DNA of 64,000 nt, from assembly GCF_052119585.1 (NCBI RefSeq), contig NZ_JBGQOJ010000005.1:127520-191519 (forward strand), written 5' to 3'. The stretch is from JBGQOJ01 sp052119585. GTDB lineage: Bacteria; Pseudomonadota; Alphaproteobacteria; Rhodobacterales; Rhodobacteraceae. Numbering within the stretch: the first letter of the stretch is position 1; every line of letters begins with the position of its first letter. Shown here piece by piece: positions 36,057 through 43,597 of this stretch. The notes below the pieces were generated by a model, which did not search any database, had not been told where the DNA came from, and saw nothing but the letters and a program-made list of their open reading frames with translations. The translations under genes were made by a program, and so were the position numbers.

Positions 36057-36096
36057 CAAAAAGCCCCCCGATGCGCAGGGCGTCGGGGGGCCTTTT
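36057..36096. terminator. Bidirectional terminator, BON / CBS genes
   Basis: GCCCCCCGA and TCGGGGGGC flank an 11-base loop, with an A run before and T run after. It lies between convergent genes. Confidence 0.85.
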
Positions 36097-36120
36097 CATG
36101 CGCGAAGGGGGGAACAGGGC

Positions 36121-36540
36121 TTAGGCGTGATGATCGCTGACCGCCTGGATCAGTTCGCCGGACAGATCGTGCCCGACAGAATGGGACACATCGCCGATGC
36201 TCAGCATCCCGACCATGCGCTTTTTGCCGTCCAGAACCGGCATCCGCCGGATTTTCTTTTGGTCCATCAGGTGGATCGCGTCCTCGACCGTCTGGTGGGT
36301 CTGGCAATAGATGATGCCCGGCGTCATCACGTCCCTGGCCAGTGTCTTTTTCATATCGCGCCCTTCGGCCACGACCCGCAGCGCCAGATCACGGTCGGTG
36401 ATCATGCCGATCAGCTTGTCGTTCTCGCCCACGGGCACCGACCCGATGTCGTCCTTTTTCATGATGGCCGCGACATCGGACACCGGCGTGTCCGCGCTGA
36501 CCCATTGCGCCTTCTTGTGCATTGCCTTTGAGATTTCCAT
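36121..36540 (-). CDS. CBS-domain pair protein
   Basis: 139 residues consisting almost wholly of two CBS domains (MKKDDIGSVPVGENDKLIGM and VMTPGIIYCQTHQTVEDA ... IRRMPVLDGKKRMVGMLS), which sense adenylate nucleotides. The start is the ATG at 36540 with GGAGGATACC before it; the longer frame crosses an operator. It lies downstream of the PRPP synthetase paralogue on the same strand. It resembles hypoxia-induced CBS proteins of other bacteria, but that is only a family-level likeness. Confidence 0.9.
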   Translation of the reverse strand: MEISKAMHKKAQWVSADTPVSDVAAIMKKDDIGSVPVGENDKLIGMITDRDLALRVVAEGRDMKKTLARDVMTPGIIYCQTHQTVEDAIHLMDQKKIRRMPVLDGKKRMVGMLSIGDVSHSVGHDLSGELIQAVSDHHA

Positions 36541-36613
36541 GGTATCCTCCGTCTGGTTTCTGGTGCTGACCAGGTGTTGCACCGCATCATTCCGCACTGC
36601 GGCCGTTTGCGCA

Positions 36614-36627
36614 TTGATCCCGCTCAA
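36614..36627. promoter_or_regulatory. Crp/FNR-like operator before the CBS gene
   Basis: TTGATCCCGCTCAA, with one weak half site. It overlaps the stop of the upstream prs-like gene and is centred about 80 bp before the CBS start. Confidence 0.5.
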
Positions 36628-37610
36628 CGGGTGTTGCCGGTCGGGTCCAGAACGGGGCTGATCGACTGGCCCAGAGACAGCCGCAGAATGGTCTGCGCGA
36701 TCTCTTGTGCGACGGATACGCCGACCAGCTGGTCGCCCAGAACAGCCCGCGCCGGACCAAGACCCGCCGCCGCATCGGTCAGCGTCACCGTGTCGATCGC
36801 CGGATCATCCAATGTGTCGATCCCCTCGGGGGTCAGCATCGCGTGGGTTGCGATCAGATGCACCTGCGAGGCACCGTGTTCGCGGCAGGCCCGCGCGGCG
36901 CGCAGCATGGTGCCGCCGCCGACGATCATGTCGTCCACGATCCAGACAGAGCGTCCCATGACATCACCGGCGAACAGGCTACCGGATACAACACCCTCGC
37001 TGCGGCGCTTTTCCATAAAGCCGAAATCAAAGCTCCGCTCGGATGTTTCGGTCAGGGCCTCGCGCAGAAGCTGGGCGCGTTTGATGCCGCCGCCGTCAGG
37101 CGACACGATCGCAATGGGGGCCTCGTCGGCGCGGGCAAGGATTTGCGCGGTGAACAGGCGGCGCGTGTCCAGATGCACCGTCTGGCAGCGAAAGGCGTTC
37201 TGGAACGCGGCATGGTTGTGAACGTCCAGCGTCACGACGCAATCGGTGCCCATCGCCTCGAACAGGGCGGCGACATAGCGCGTGGTCACCGGGTCGCGGG
37301 GTTTGGTCTGCCGGTCTTTGCGCGAATAGGCCAGATAGGGCACGATCGCCGTCACCCGCGCGGCACCGTTCTCGCGGCAGGTCGCCAGAAACATCAGCAG
37401 GCGGCACAGCTTGTCATTGGCCGACATCCCCGGTTCGCCATAAAGCGAATGCAGGACATAGACGTCCTTGCCGCGTACGCTGAGCAGGGGGCGGGCCTTG
37501 TGCTCTCCGCCGCTGAATTCGCGCTCTTCATGCAGGGCAAGGGGAAACCCGCCCGCATGTGCAACGGCGCGTCCCAGATCTGCGGAATGGTTGAGGCTGA
37601 AGAATATCAT
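36624..37610 (-). CDS. Ribose-phosphate pyrophosphokinase paralogue
   Basis: 328 residues. Prs hallmarks are present: HEEREFSGGEHKARPL, PYLAYSRKDRQTKPRD, VSPDGGGIKRAQLL and the PRPP loop WIVDDMIVGGGTM. The usual VDLHxxQIQGFF segment is changed to LDVHNHAAFQNAF, as in divergent paralogues. Family alignment sets the start at the ATG at 37610. No ribosome-binding site is visible and the operator at 37646 places the likely transcript start near the ATG, so the mRNA could be leaderless. Housekeeping prs is expected elsewhere in the genome. Confidence 0.88.
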   Translation of the reverse strand: MIFFSLNHSADLGRAVAHAGGFPLALHEEREFSGGEHKARPLLSVRGKDVYVLHSLYGEPGMSANDKLCRLLMFLATCRENGAARVTAIVPYLAYSRKDRQTKPRDPVTTRYVAALFEAMGTDCVVTLDVHNHAAFQNAFRCQTVHLDTRRLFTAQILARADEAPIAIVSPDGGGIKRAQLLREALTETSERSFDFGFMEKRRSEGVVSGSLFAGDVMGRSVWIVDDMIVGGGTMLRAARACREHGASQVHLIATHAMLTPEGIDTLDDPAIDTVTLTDAAAGLGPARAVLGDQLVGVSVAQEIAQTILRLSLGQSISPVLDPTGNTR

Positions 37611-37645
37611 AACCGCGATCTTTGCGTCGGACGGGCTGCGCGTCA

Positions 37646-37659
37646 TTGACGTCGGTCAA
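37646..37659. promoter_or_regulatory. Crp/FNR-type operator shared by prs-like and nitroreductase genes
   Basis: TTGACGTCGGTCAA, a perfect pair of half sites in a 102-bp divergent gap. It is centred 60 bp from the nitroreductase start and 42 bp from the prs-like start. Confidence 0.8.
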
Positions 37660-37712
37660 TGACGCGCCTGCTTGCCCGGACCGATGATGAAAGAGGAGTG
37701 AAGGAGGACGGT

Positions 37713-38348
37713 ATGGGACGCATTTCAATGTCGCGACGCCTGTTTCTGGGCGCGACTGGTCTGGCCACGGGCATCGGTCATGTGCTGGCGGGCAGCGCAA
37801 TGGCGCAAGAGGTGGAACGGACCGTGACAGAGGCGCTGATGAAGCGCCGCTCGACCCGCAGCTTTGCCCCCGATCCGATTGAGACGCAGACGCTTCTGGC
37901 GCTGCTCTGGGCGGCGTTCGGGATCAACAGGCCCGACAGCGGGCTTCATACCGCGCCATCCTGGCGCGGCTCTGCCGAGACGCTGATCTATGTGGCCGAC
38001 GCGGCAGGTGTGCATTCCTACGACCCCGCGACCAACACCCTGGACACCATCCTGACCGAGGATATTCGCGCGGTCCTGTCCACCCAGCCCTTTGTGCGGA
38101 CCGCGCCGATGGCGCTGATCCTTGTCGCGGACCTGCTGAAAATGGCAGAGGCGGGGGCGGATGCGAAGCGCATCTATGCCCATGTCGACACCGCGATCGT
38201 GGGGCAGAATGTCTATCTGTTCTGCGCCGCGAACGGGCTGGGCACCTGTCTTGTGGGCGGGGCCGACGCGCCCGCGATTTCGCAGGCGTTGGGCCTGGAT
38301 GCCACGAAGCTTGTGACCTTCGTGCAGCCGGTCGGGCGACCTGCATGA
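37713..38348 (+). CDS. Tat-exported SagB-type nitroreductase family protein
   Basis: 211 residues: a twin-arginine signal MSRRLFLGATG (R8-R9) with A-M-A cleavage at 29-31, then a flavin nitroreductase fold of the SagB/ThcOx type (MKRRSTRSFAPDPI, HVDTAIVGQNVYLFCAANGL, GTCLVGGAD). AAGGAGG lies before the ATG at 37713. The export signal means an FMN-loaded enzyme in the periplasm, which is unusual for this family. Its stop overlaps the next start (ATGA). Confidence 0.85.
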   Translation: MGRISMSRRLFLGATGLATGIGHVLAGSAMAQEVERTVTEALMKRRSTRSFAPDPIETQTLLALLWAAFGINRPDSGLHTAPSWRGSAETLIYVADAAGVHSYDPATNTLDTILTEDIRAVLSTQPFVRTAPMALILVADLLKMAEAGADAKRIYAHVDTAIVGQNVYLFCAANGLGTCLVGGADAPAISQALGLDATKLVTFVQPVGRPA

Positions 38349-39376
38349 AGGGCCATGTGGCGGCTGCGGACGGGCCTGCGCGTCCGGTGACACTGGATGA
38401 AAAACTGGCCCTTCTGGCCCGCGCCTTTCCGGGGGCGACCCGCATCGAGACCCACACCGCCTTTGTCTTTCTGACCGCCGACCGGGCGTTGAAAATCAAG
38501 AAACCCATCGCGTTGGATTTCCTCGATCACCGCAGTCTGGCCGCCCGCGAACATGCCTGCACCGAGGAATTACGCCTGAATCGGCAGTTGGCGGGGGACG
38601 ATGTCTATCTGGGGCTGGAACCGGTTGTCATCGGCGCGGGCGGGCAACTTGCGCTTGGCGGTGATGGCCGGGTTGTGGATTGGCTGGTCGTGATGCGCCG
38701 CCTTCCGGCGACGCGCATTCTGGACGAAGTGCTGAAGGCCGGAAAACAGCCAAGCCGCGCCAGAATTACCGATGTCGCCGCACGATTGGTCCGCTTTTAT
38801 CGGGAACGGCAGGGGGAACCGGCCAGACCGGGCGTCTATCAAAAGCATCTGACGGCCGAAAGCGCGGTCAACACGGCCCATCTTGCGGATATGACGCAGT
38901 ATCTTGGCGGCATCGACGCTATGGGGCCGGCAACGCGGGCCGAGGCGATGATCGCAGGCCATGCCCCCGAGATTGCACAGCGCGACACCGCCCGCCTGAT
39001 CATCGAGGGGCACGGCGATCTGCGCCCTGAACATGTCTGCCTGACATCGCCGCCGGTGATCTTTGACCGGATAGAGTTCGCGTCTGAGATGCTGATGATC
39101 GATATCTTCGACGAGGTGAACTACCTTGGCCTTGAATGCGCGATGCTGGGCGCGCCCTGGATCGGCGAGATGGTTCTGGCGGCCATGGAAAAGGCGGGCT
39201 TTGCGGCCCCCTCGGACGGTTTGATGAAGGCCTATACCGTGTTTCGCTGCATGACGCGAGCGCGGCTGTCGATTGACCATCTGAGAGAGCGGCACCCGCG
39301 AAAGCCTGAAAAATGGCCGCGTCAGGCACAGGCCTATCTGGCCCGTGCGACGCAGATTCTGGGCGGGCAGGGCTGA
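38345..39376 (+). CDS. APH-fold kinase-like protein, single domain
   Basis: 343 residues homologous to the N-terminal half of the protein at 27404: ETHTAFVFLTADRALKIKKP, VVDWLVVMRRLP, IIEGHGDLRPEHVCL and FDRIEFASEM are shared blocks. The C-terminal P-loop kinase domain is missing. The catalytic Asp of GHGDLRPEHV is present. It is translationally coupled to the nitroreductase gene. The substrate is unknown. Confidence 0.82.
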   Translation: MKGHVAAADGPARPVTLDEKLALLARAFPGATRIETHTAFVFLTADRALKIKKPIALDFLDHRSLAAREHACTEELRLNRQLAGDDVYLGLEPVVIGAGGQLALGGDGRVVDWLVVMRRLPATRILDEVLKAGKQPSRARITDVAARLVRFYRERQGEPARPGVYQKHLTAESAVNTAHLADMTQYLGGIDAMGPATRAEAMIAGHAPEIAQRDTARLIIEGHGDLRPEHVCLTSPPVIFDRIEFASEMLMIDIFDEVNYLGLECAMLGAPWIGEMVLAAMEKAGFAAPSDGLMKAYTVFRCMTRARLSIDHLRERHPRKPEKWPRQAQAYLARATQILGGQG

Positions 39377-39383
39377 ACCTGCC

Positions 39384-39839
39384 TCAGGCGTTGCGCTGGA
39401 ACAGGTCTTTCGCGACGATCCGCGGCAGGTCTTGCTCGGATTCGTGCAGCAGGTTCTTGCGATACTCGCCAAGGATCTTTTCCTTCAGCAGGTTCGGATA
39501 TTCCTTGCGCAGAATGCCCAGCATTTCAGGCTCGGAAAAAACCGCCAGCTGGTCAAAATCGCCCGCCCGCCTGTGGGTTTCCAGCACTGACAGCACCTCT
39601 TTTGCAAAGGCGCGTTCGTCCTCGAATACCGGATCTGAACCATAGGCCATCGCCGACCGCCGGTCGCCGACCGAGGCAAAGCTGCGGCCCGGTTTGTCGG
39701 ACATGATGTCCTTCAGGTGCCGGTTCTCGGAGCGCAGGACAAGCTCGGCCTCTGTGGTGGAGCCGTCCCGTCCCAGATTACGCAAAATACGCGCACGCGT
39801 GGAATTCAGGACAAGGACCCATAATTTTTCGTTTTTCAT
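39384..39839 (-). CDS. Host-attachment / baeRF family protein
   Basis: 151 residues of the family named host attachment protein in rhizobia, an archaeo-eukaryotic release-factor-1-like fold: WVLVLNSTRARILRN, the basic SDKPGRSFAS segment, FAKEVLSVLETHRRAGDFD and LLHESEQDLPRIVAKDLF. The start is the ATG at 39839; upstream sequence contains the operator. It is likely cytoplasmic and possibly ribosome-associated. Confidence 0.85.
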   Translation of the reverse strand: MKNEKLWVLVLNSTRARILRNLGRDGSTTEAELVLRSENRHLKDIMSDKPGRSFASVGDRRSAMAYGSDPVFEDERAFAKEVLSVLETHRRAGDFDQLAVFSEPEMLGILRKEYPNLLKEKILGEYRKNLLHESEQDLPRIVAKDLFQRNA

Positions 39840-39896
39840 GATCTGCAATCCTAAATTGACAATGCCCAAACATCGCACCGTCGGGCCATTGGCACA

Positions 39897-39910
39897 TTGA
39901 TCACTGTCAA
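39897..39910. promoter_or_regulatory. Crp/FNR-type operator for the host-attachment gene
   Basis: TTGATCACTGTCAA, centred about 65 bp upstream of the start at 39839. Confidence 0.75.
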
Positions 39911-39941
39911 AAAGCGCCCCGCAGTTTCGGGCGGTGCGCTT

Positions 39942-39955
39942 TTGACGGTCGTCAA
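39942..39955. promoter_or_regulatory. Crp/FNR-type operator for cytochrome c (40028)
   Basis: TTGACGGTCGTCAA, a perfect pair of half sites, centred about 80 bp before the start. Confidence 0.8.
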
Positions 39956-40027
39956 TGTGCGGGTCCGAAAACGACGTAGGCTTGAACAGTTGGATTTTAG
40001 AAATTTTATCGCGAAGGAGGAATCGTA

Positions 40028-40450
40028 ATGACACATCTACCTGTTCTGGCATCCGTTCTGACCGTCTTTGCCTTGGCGCAGGCACCCGCAGCGCATGCGC
40101 AAAATCTGGGAGAGCGCGAATTCATGGATCATTGCGCGGCATGCCACGGGGCCTCGGGCACGGGCGACGGGGTAATGCAGGAATTCATGAACACAAAGCC
40201 GTCCGACCTGACCGTTTTGCAAAAGAACAATGGCGGCGTTTTTCCGGTGTCGGCGATCTTTGAAACCATTGCCGGCGATGGCCCCGCAGGCGTGCATGGC
40301 ACCCGCGAGATGCCCGCCTGGGGGCAACGCTACCGCGTGCGCGCGCCCGATCAGTTGGGGTGGGATTATTCGCCCGAAGATCGCGAACAGTTTGTGCGCG
40401 GCCGGATACTGGCGCTGATCGAATATATCTCGACGCTTCAGGTAGAGTGA
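40028..40450 (+). CDS. Small c-type cytochrome, paralogue of 24245
   Basis: 140 residues: a signal peptide (ASVLTVFALAQAPAAHAQ), heme motif DHCAACHGASGTGDG, and a tail with candidate Met ligand EMPAWGQRY. It is the same length and layout as the cytochrome at 24245. GGAGGAAT precedes the ATG at 40028. It is a periplasmic electron carrier of the low-oxygen regulon. Confidence 0.92.
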   Translation: MTHLPVLASVLTVFALAQAPAAHAQNLGEREFMDHCAACHGASGTGDGVMQEFMNTKPSDLTVLQKNNGGVFPVSAIFETIAGDGPAGVHGTREMPAWGQRYRVRAPDQLGWDYSPEDREQFVRGRILALIEYISTLQVE

Positions 40451-40471
40451 CGCGGGGCGTTTTGCCCCGTG

Positions 40472-40515
40472 AACACCGTCACCGCCCGAAAGGCACCATG
40501 GGCGGTGACGGTGTT
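40472..40515. terminator. Bidirectional terminator, cytochrome / ligD-PE
   Basis: AACACCGTCACCGCCC and GGGCGGTGACGGTGTT form a perfect 16-base stem with a 12-base loop, between convergent genes. Confidence 0.9.
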
Positions 40516-40534
40516 TTGCCCATGGATCACGGCG

Positions 40535-41053
40535 TCATTCCGGGCCTTCCTCGCGCTTGATGTCATCCAGAGATCGCCCACTTAGCACCGAATATGGAAA
40601 CGATATCAGAGGTTTGCGCCGGGCGTCCGCATGTTCGTCCTGCACCTTTGTCAACAGCCAGCGCGGCTGGCCCCCGTCGCCGCCGCGTTGCAGAATATAC
40701 CCGCCCTTCAGTTTTTTCCCGTCAAGTTGGATCACCGCGTGCCCCGCGCCAAGTGCGGTGTCGATGGGCTGTGGCTTGCCGTCTTTTTCGGTGATGTTGC
40801 GATAGGTTCCGATGTCCCAGACCAGCACGGTTCCGCTGCCGTATTGACCTTCGGGAATGTAGCCTTCGAAGGTGGCGTAATCCAGTTCGTGATCGGCCGT
40901 GGGGATTGCCAGCCGCTTTTGCGCGGGATCGGTGGATGGGCCTTTCGGCAAGGCCCATGACCGCAACACACCGCCGACCTCGATCCGGAAATCGTAATGC
41001 AGATGTGTTGCGTCATGCTTCTGGATCGAGAAGATAGGATCGGTATCGCCCAT
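40535..41053 (-). CDS. Stand-alone LigD 3'-phosphoesterase domain protein
   Basis: 172-residue protein equal to the PE module of the NHEJ ligase LigD, which trims 3' ends before ligation. The metal and catalytic residues are there: His13, His19 and Asp21 in KHDATHLHYDFR, and the block DHELDYATFEGYIPEGQYG. No ligase, polymerase or Ku gene is in the window. It follows an unknown gene (41072) with an 18-bp gap, so the two are cotranscribed from the operator at 41819. Confidence 0.9.
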   Translation of the reverse strand: MGDTDPIFSIQKHDATHLHYDFRIEVGGVLRSWALPKGPSTDPAQKRLAIPTADHELDYATFEGYIPEGQYGSGTVLVWDIGTYRNITEKDGKPQPIDTALGAGHAVIQLDGKKLKGGYILQRGGDGGQPRWLLTKVQDEHADARRKPLISFPYSVLSGRSLDDIKREEGPE

Positions 41054-41071
41054 AAGAACCAGCCAATCCGT

Positions 41072-41743
41072 TCAGATGAAGGCCGCAAAGTCCGGCATCG
41101 GTTCCGGTGTCATCATCCCCAGCCGTCGCGGCGACAGCACCTCGCCAAAGGACTGGTTCGGGTAGATCGCAAGGCCCAGCTCCGACACCGCCTCCAGCGC
41201 AAGATGCGGGTCTTCGTCCTCGACCGATATGCTTAACGCGCGGAATTGGTCACGGGTGACGAAGGTGATGCCCGCGCGGGTTGATCCGCGTTGGAATGTG
41301 ATGGTCGATTTGTCCACCGTCTCGATGCGGGGGGTGGCATGGGTGGCGGCCAGATAGGCCATCAGATGCGCGGGCGAACGTCCGGCGCGGGTGTCGGGCG
41401 CAACCGTCAGGCCCAGTTCCGTGGCAAAGGTGCCAAGGCTGCTCCGGCTGAGGGGGAAGTCGTCCGACAGGACAAGTTCCCAATATTGAAGAGGATAAGA
41501 CGTTGCGCGCAGCGCTTTGATTTCAAGGCGATTTCCATCGCGAAGCTTGGCAAGGTGACGGTCGCTGGATGGCGATACAAGATAGATGTCCGACCGGACC
41601 TCTGCCTTGGTCAACAGCCAGTCGCGTTGCAGCAGTGACGCCGCTTGCGGCAGGTCCGCGGGCCAGCAGCGGAACTCGTAGCGGCCCGGAACCTGTCGGG
41701 GTGTCGGACGGCCGGACAACATGACGAACGCGGCGCTTGTCAT
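41072..41743 (-). CDS. Hypothetical protein, cotranscribed with ligD-PE
   Basis: 223 residues from the ATG at 41743. I do not recognise a family with confidence. The stretch IYLVSPSSDRHLAKLRDGNR followed by LEIKAL, and later SISVEDEDPHLALEAV, resembles the alternating charged strands of CYTH/triphosphate-tunnel proteins, but this is weak. There is no signal peptide or membrane segment. Confidence 0.7.
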   Translation of the reverse strand: MTSAAFVMLSGRPTPRQVPGRYEFRCWPADLPQAASLLQRDWLLTKAEVRSDIYLVSPSSDRHLAKLRDGNRLEIKALRATSYPLQYWELVLSDDFPLSRSSLGTFATELGLTVAPDTRAGRSPAHLMAYLAATHATPRIETVDKSTITFQRGSTRAGITFVTRDQFRALSISVEDEDPHLALEAVSELGLAIYPNQSFGEVLSPRRLGMMTPEPMPDFAAFI

Positions 41744-41818
41744 CTTCTGTGTCTCCTTGATCGTTTCACGTGATAGGCCCGACACGGTTAATCTGGCGGA
41801 AAATACCGCGCCCGGTCA

Positions 41819-41832
41819 TTGACCGTCGTCAA
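41819..41832. promoter_or_regulatory. Crp/FNR-type operator for the 41072-ligD pair
   Basis: TTGACCGTCGTCAA, centred about 82 bp upstream of the start at 41743. Confidence 0.8.
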
Positions 41833-41893
41833 CGCGTGTCGGTGCCTGTCAACGCGGGCGCGGGTCGAAAAACCCACTGTGCGGGGCGATGCC

Positions 41894-41907
41894 TTGATGC
41901 GCGTCAA
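41894..41907. promoter_or_regulatory. Crp/FNR-type operator for the phasin gene
   Basis: TTGATGCGCGTCAA, centred about 68 bp upstream of the phasin start. Confidence 0.8.
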
Positions 41908-41968
41908 GTCGGAACCGGGGATTCCTTGATACTATGATTTTTTCAACGCCATATGCAGGGGGTTCCAA

Positions 41969-42322
41969 ATGGCCGATCAGACAAAACCCAACCAGACACC
42001 GAAAGACCCGGCGACGGCGATGACAGAGGCCTTCGCCGCGATCCAGAAATCCGGCATGATGCCGATGACGTGGTTCGGCGCGGCAATGGCCGAGAAAATG
42101 GCGGAAATCAACAGTGAATGCGCCCAGTTCATCGCCGATCGCATCAAGGAAGACGTGCAAACCCAGCATCGTATGCTGCATTGCAAGGATATGGATCAGA
42201 TCAAGACGGTCCAGACCGAATTCCTGAACAAGGCGATAGAGCAATACACCGCCGAAACCGGAAAGTTGGTGCAGTTGAGCCAGAAGATGATGGACGATTT
42301 GCTGAACGCCAAGCGCACCTGA
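41969..42322 (+). CDS. Phasin family protein
   Basis: 117 residues, amphipathic and helical, with the phasin layout: WFGAAMAEKMAEINSECAQF, then DMDQIKTVQTEFLNKAIEQY and LVQLSQKMMDDL. Phasins coat polyhydroxyalkanoate granules. No phaC is nearby. Its own operator suggests carbon-storage adaptation under low oxygen. Confidence 0.85.
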   Translation: MADQTKPNQTPKDPATAMTEAFAAIQKSGMMPMTWFGAAMAEKMAEINSECAQFIADRIKEDVQTQHRMLHCKDMDQIKTVQTEFLNKAIEQYTAETGKLVQLSQKMMDDLLNAKRT

Positions 42323-42381
42323 GCATCGCCTGTTTCGATCTGTGGCGGCGTCCGTGTGGCGCCGTTTTCTTTATCGCGCGT

Positions 42382-43593
42382 TCACATATCCGCGCGGTCG
42401 ATGACCCGCACCCCGTCGGCAATCTTGTCGCTGGGGTGGGTGATAACCGGCTGTCCCGGCTCCAGACCGCCCAGCACCTGCGCAAAGGTGCCATTGCGCC
42501 GCCCGATCTGGACAGGCGTCAGCCGCGCCCGCCCGTCCTGAACGGTGAAGACGGCCCAGTCCTCCTGGTGGCGAAACAGCGCGCTCAGCGGCGCCTGCAA
42601 CTCGTCCGGCGACCGCCATTCGGTGATCCGCAGGAACACCGCAAACCCGTCGGCCAGCCCGGCGCGGTCCTGAGGTGGAGAGGTCAAATCGAATGTCGCC
42701 TCGACCCGCTGTTCCTCGATCCCCAGGGCCGACACCTTGGTTCGTGCCGAGGGATCGACGCTGCGCAGGGTCGCGTGAAGGGGCAGGGGGCCGCCCCAGC
42801 GTTCGACCACGGTATCGGCACCCGCCGCAAGACGCACGGCGTCGCTGGACAACAGGTCCGCCACGATTTCCAGATTGTCGGTCTGCCCGATGGACACCAG
42901 CCGGGTGCCCGCCGAGACGGTATGTTCGCTGACGACATCGACCGCCAGAACCGATCCGCTGATCGGGGCATCGATGCGGACGCAACAACTTTCGGGCGGC
43001 GGGGTGGCGCCGTTCGGTTCGATCAACGCGGCCTGCGCGCGGGACAGCGCGCTGTTGGCCATCGCCAACCCAGAGGCGGCGGTTTCAAGTGCGGCTTTCT
43101 TGATCTCAAGGCGCTGTGCCGCGTCCTCCAGCTGGGTGACAGAGGCGACCCCGCGCGTCACCAGCGTCTGGGTGCGGTCGTACTGGGACCGGGCATAGCC
43201 GAGTTCCTCGTTGGCCTGATGGTATTGGCTGTTGGCGATGCGCAGTGCGGATTGGGCCTCTTGCACGGCGGCCTCTGCCTGAAGGCGCGTGCGGCGGTCC
43301 AGCAGGGCGGGTGCCACGGGCTGCACCACGGCCACCACGGTTTCCCCTTGGGTGACCTTGTCGCCCACCGCGACAGGGGCACGTTGCGCGGTGCCGGATA
43401 TGGGGCTGTAGATGTCATAGATGTCGCGGATCCGTGTCTTGCCGTCGGCATTGACCGTCTGTTCCATCGGTCCGCGTGTGACGGTTTTCAGGTCAACGGG
43501 CACCGGTTCGGGCCAGACCGCGACGCCGATCAGGGCCGCTAGGGCGATGGCCCCGACGCCCGAGATAAGAATTGTTCGTGTGTTCAATGCCAT
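42382..43593 (-). CDS. HlyD/DevB-like membrane-fusion protein
   Basis: 403 residues: one N-terminal membrane helix (TILISGVGAIALAALIGVAV), a lipoyl-like half (YSPISGTAQRAPVAVGDKV), a coiled-coil hairpin at about residues 100-190 and a second lipoyl half (RIDAPISGSVLAVDVVSEHT). It links an inner-membrane ABC exporter to the outer envelope. It lies 4 bp after the permease gene and is the last gene of the operon. Confidence 0.9.
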   Translation of the reverse strand: MALNTRTILISGVGAIALAALIGVAVWPEPVPVDLKTVTRGPMEQTVNADGKTRIRDIYDIYSPISGTAQRAPVAVGDKVTQGETVVAVVQPVAPALLDRRTRLQAEAAVQEAQSALRIANSQYHQANEELGYARSQYDRTQTLVTRGVASVTQLEDAAQRLEIKKAALETAASGLAMANSALSRAQAALIEPNGATPPPESCCVRIDAPISGSVLAVDVVSEHTVSAGTRLVSIGQTDNLEIVADLLSSDAVRLAAGADTVVERWGGPLPLHATLRSVDPSARTKVSALGIEEQRVEATFDLTSPPQDRAGLADGFAVFLRITEWRSPDELQAPLSALFRHQEDWAVFTVQDGRARLTPVQIGRRNGTFAQVLGGLEPGQPVITHPSDKIADGVRVIDRADM

Positions 43594-43597
43594 AGCT

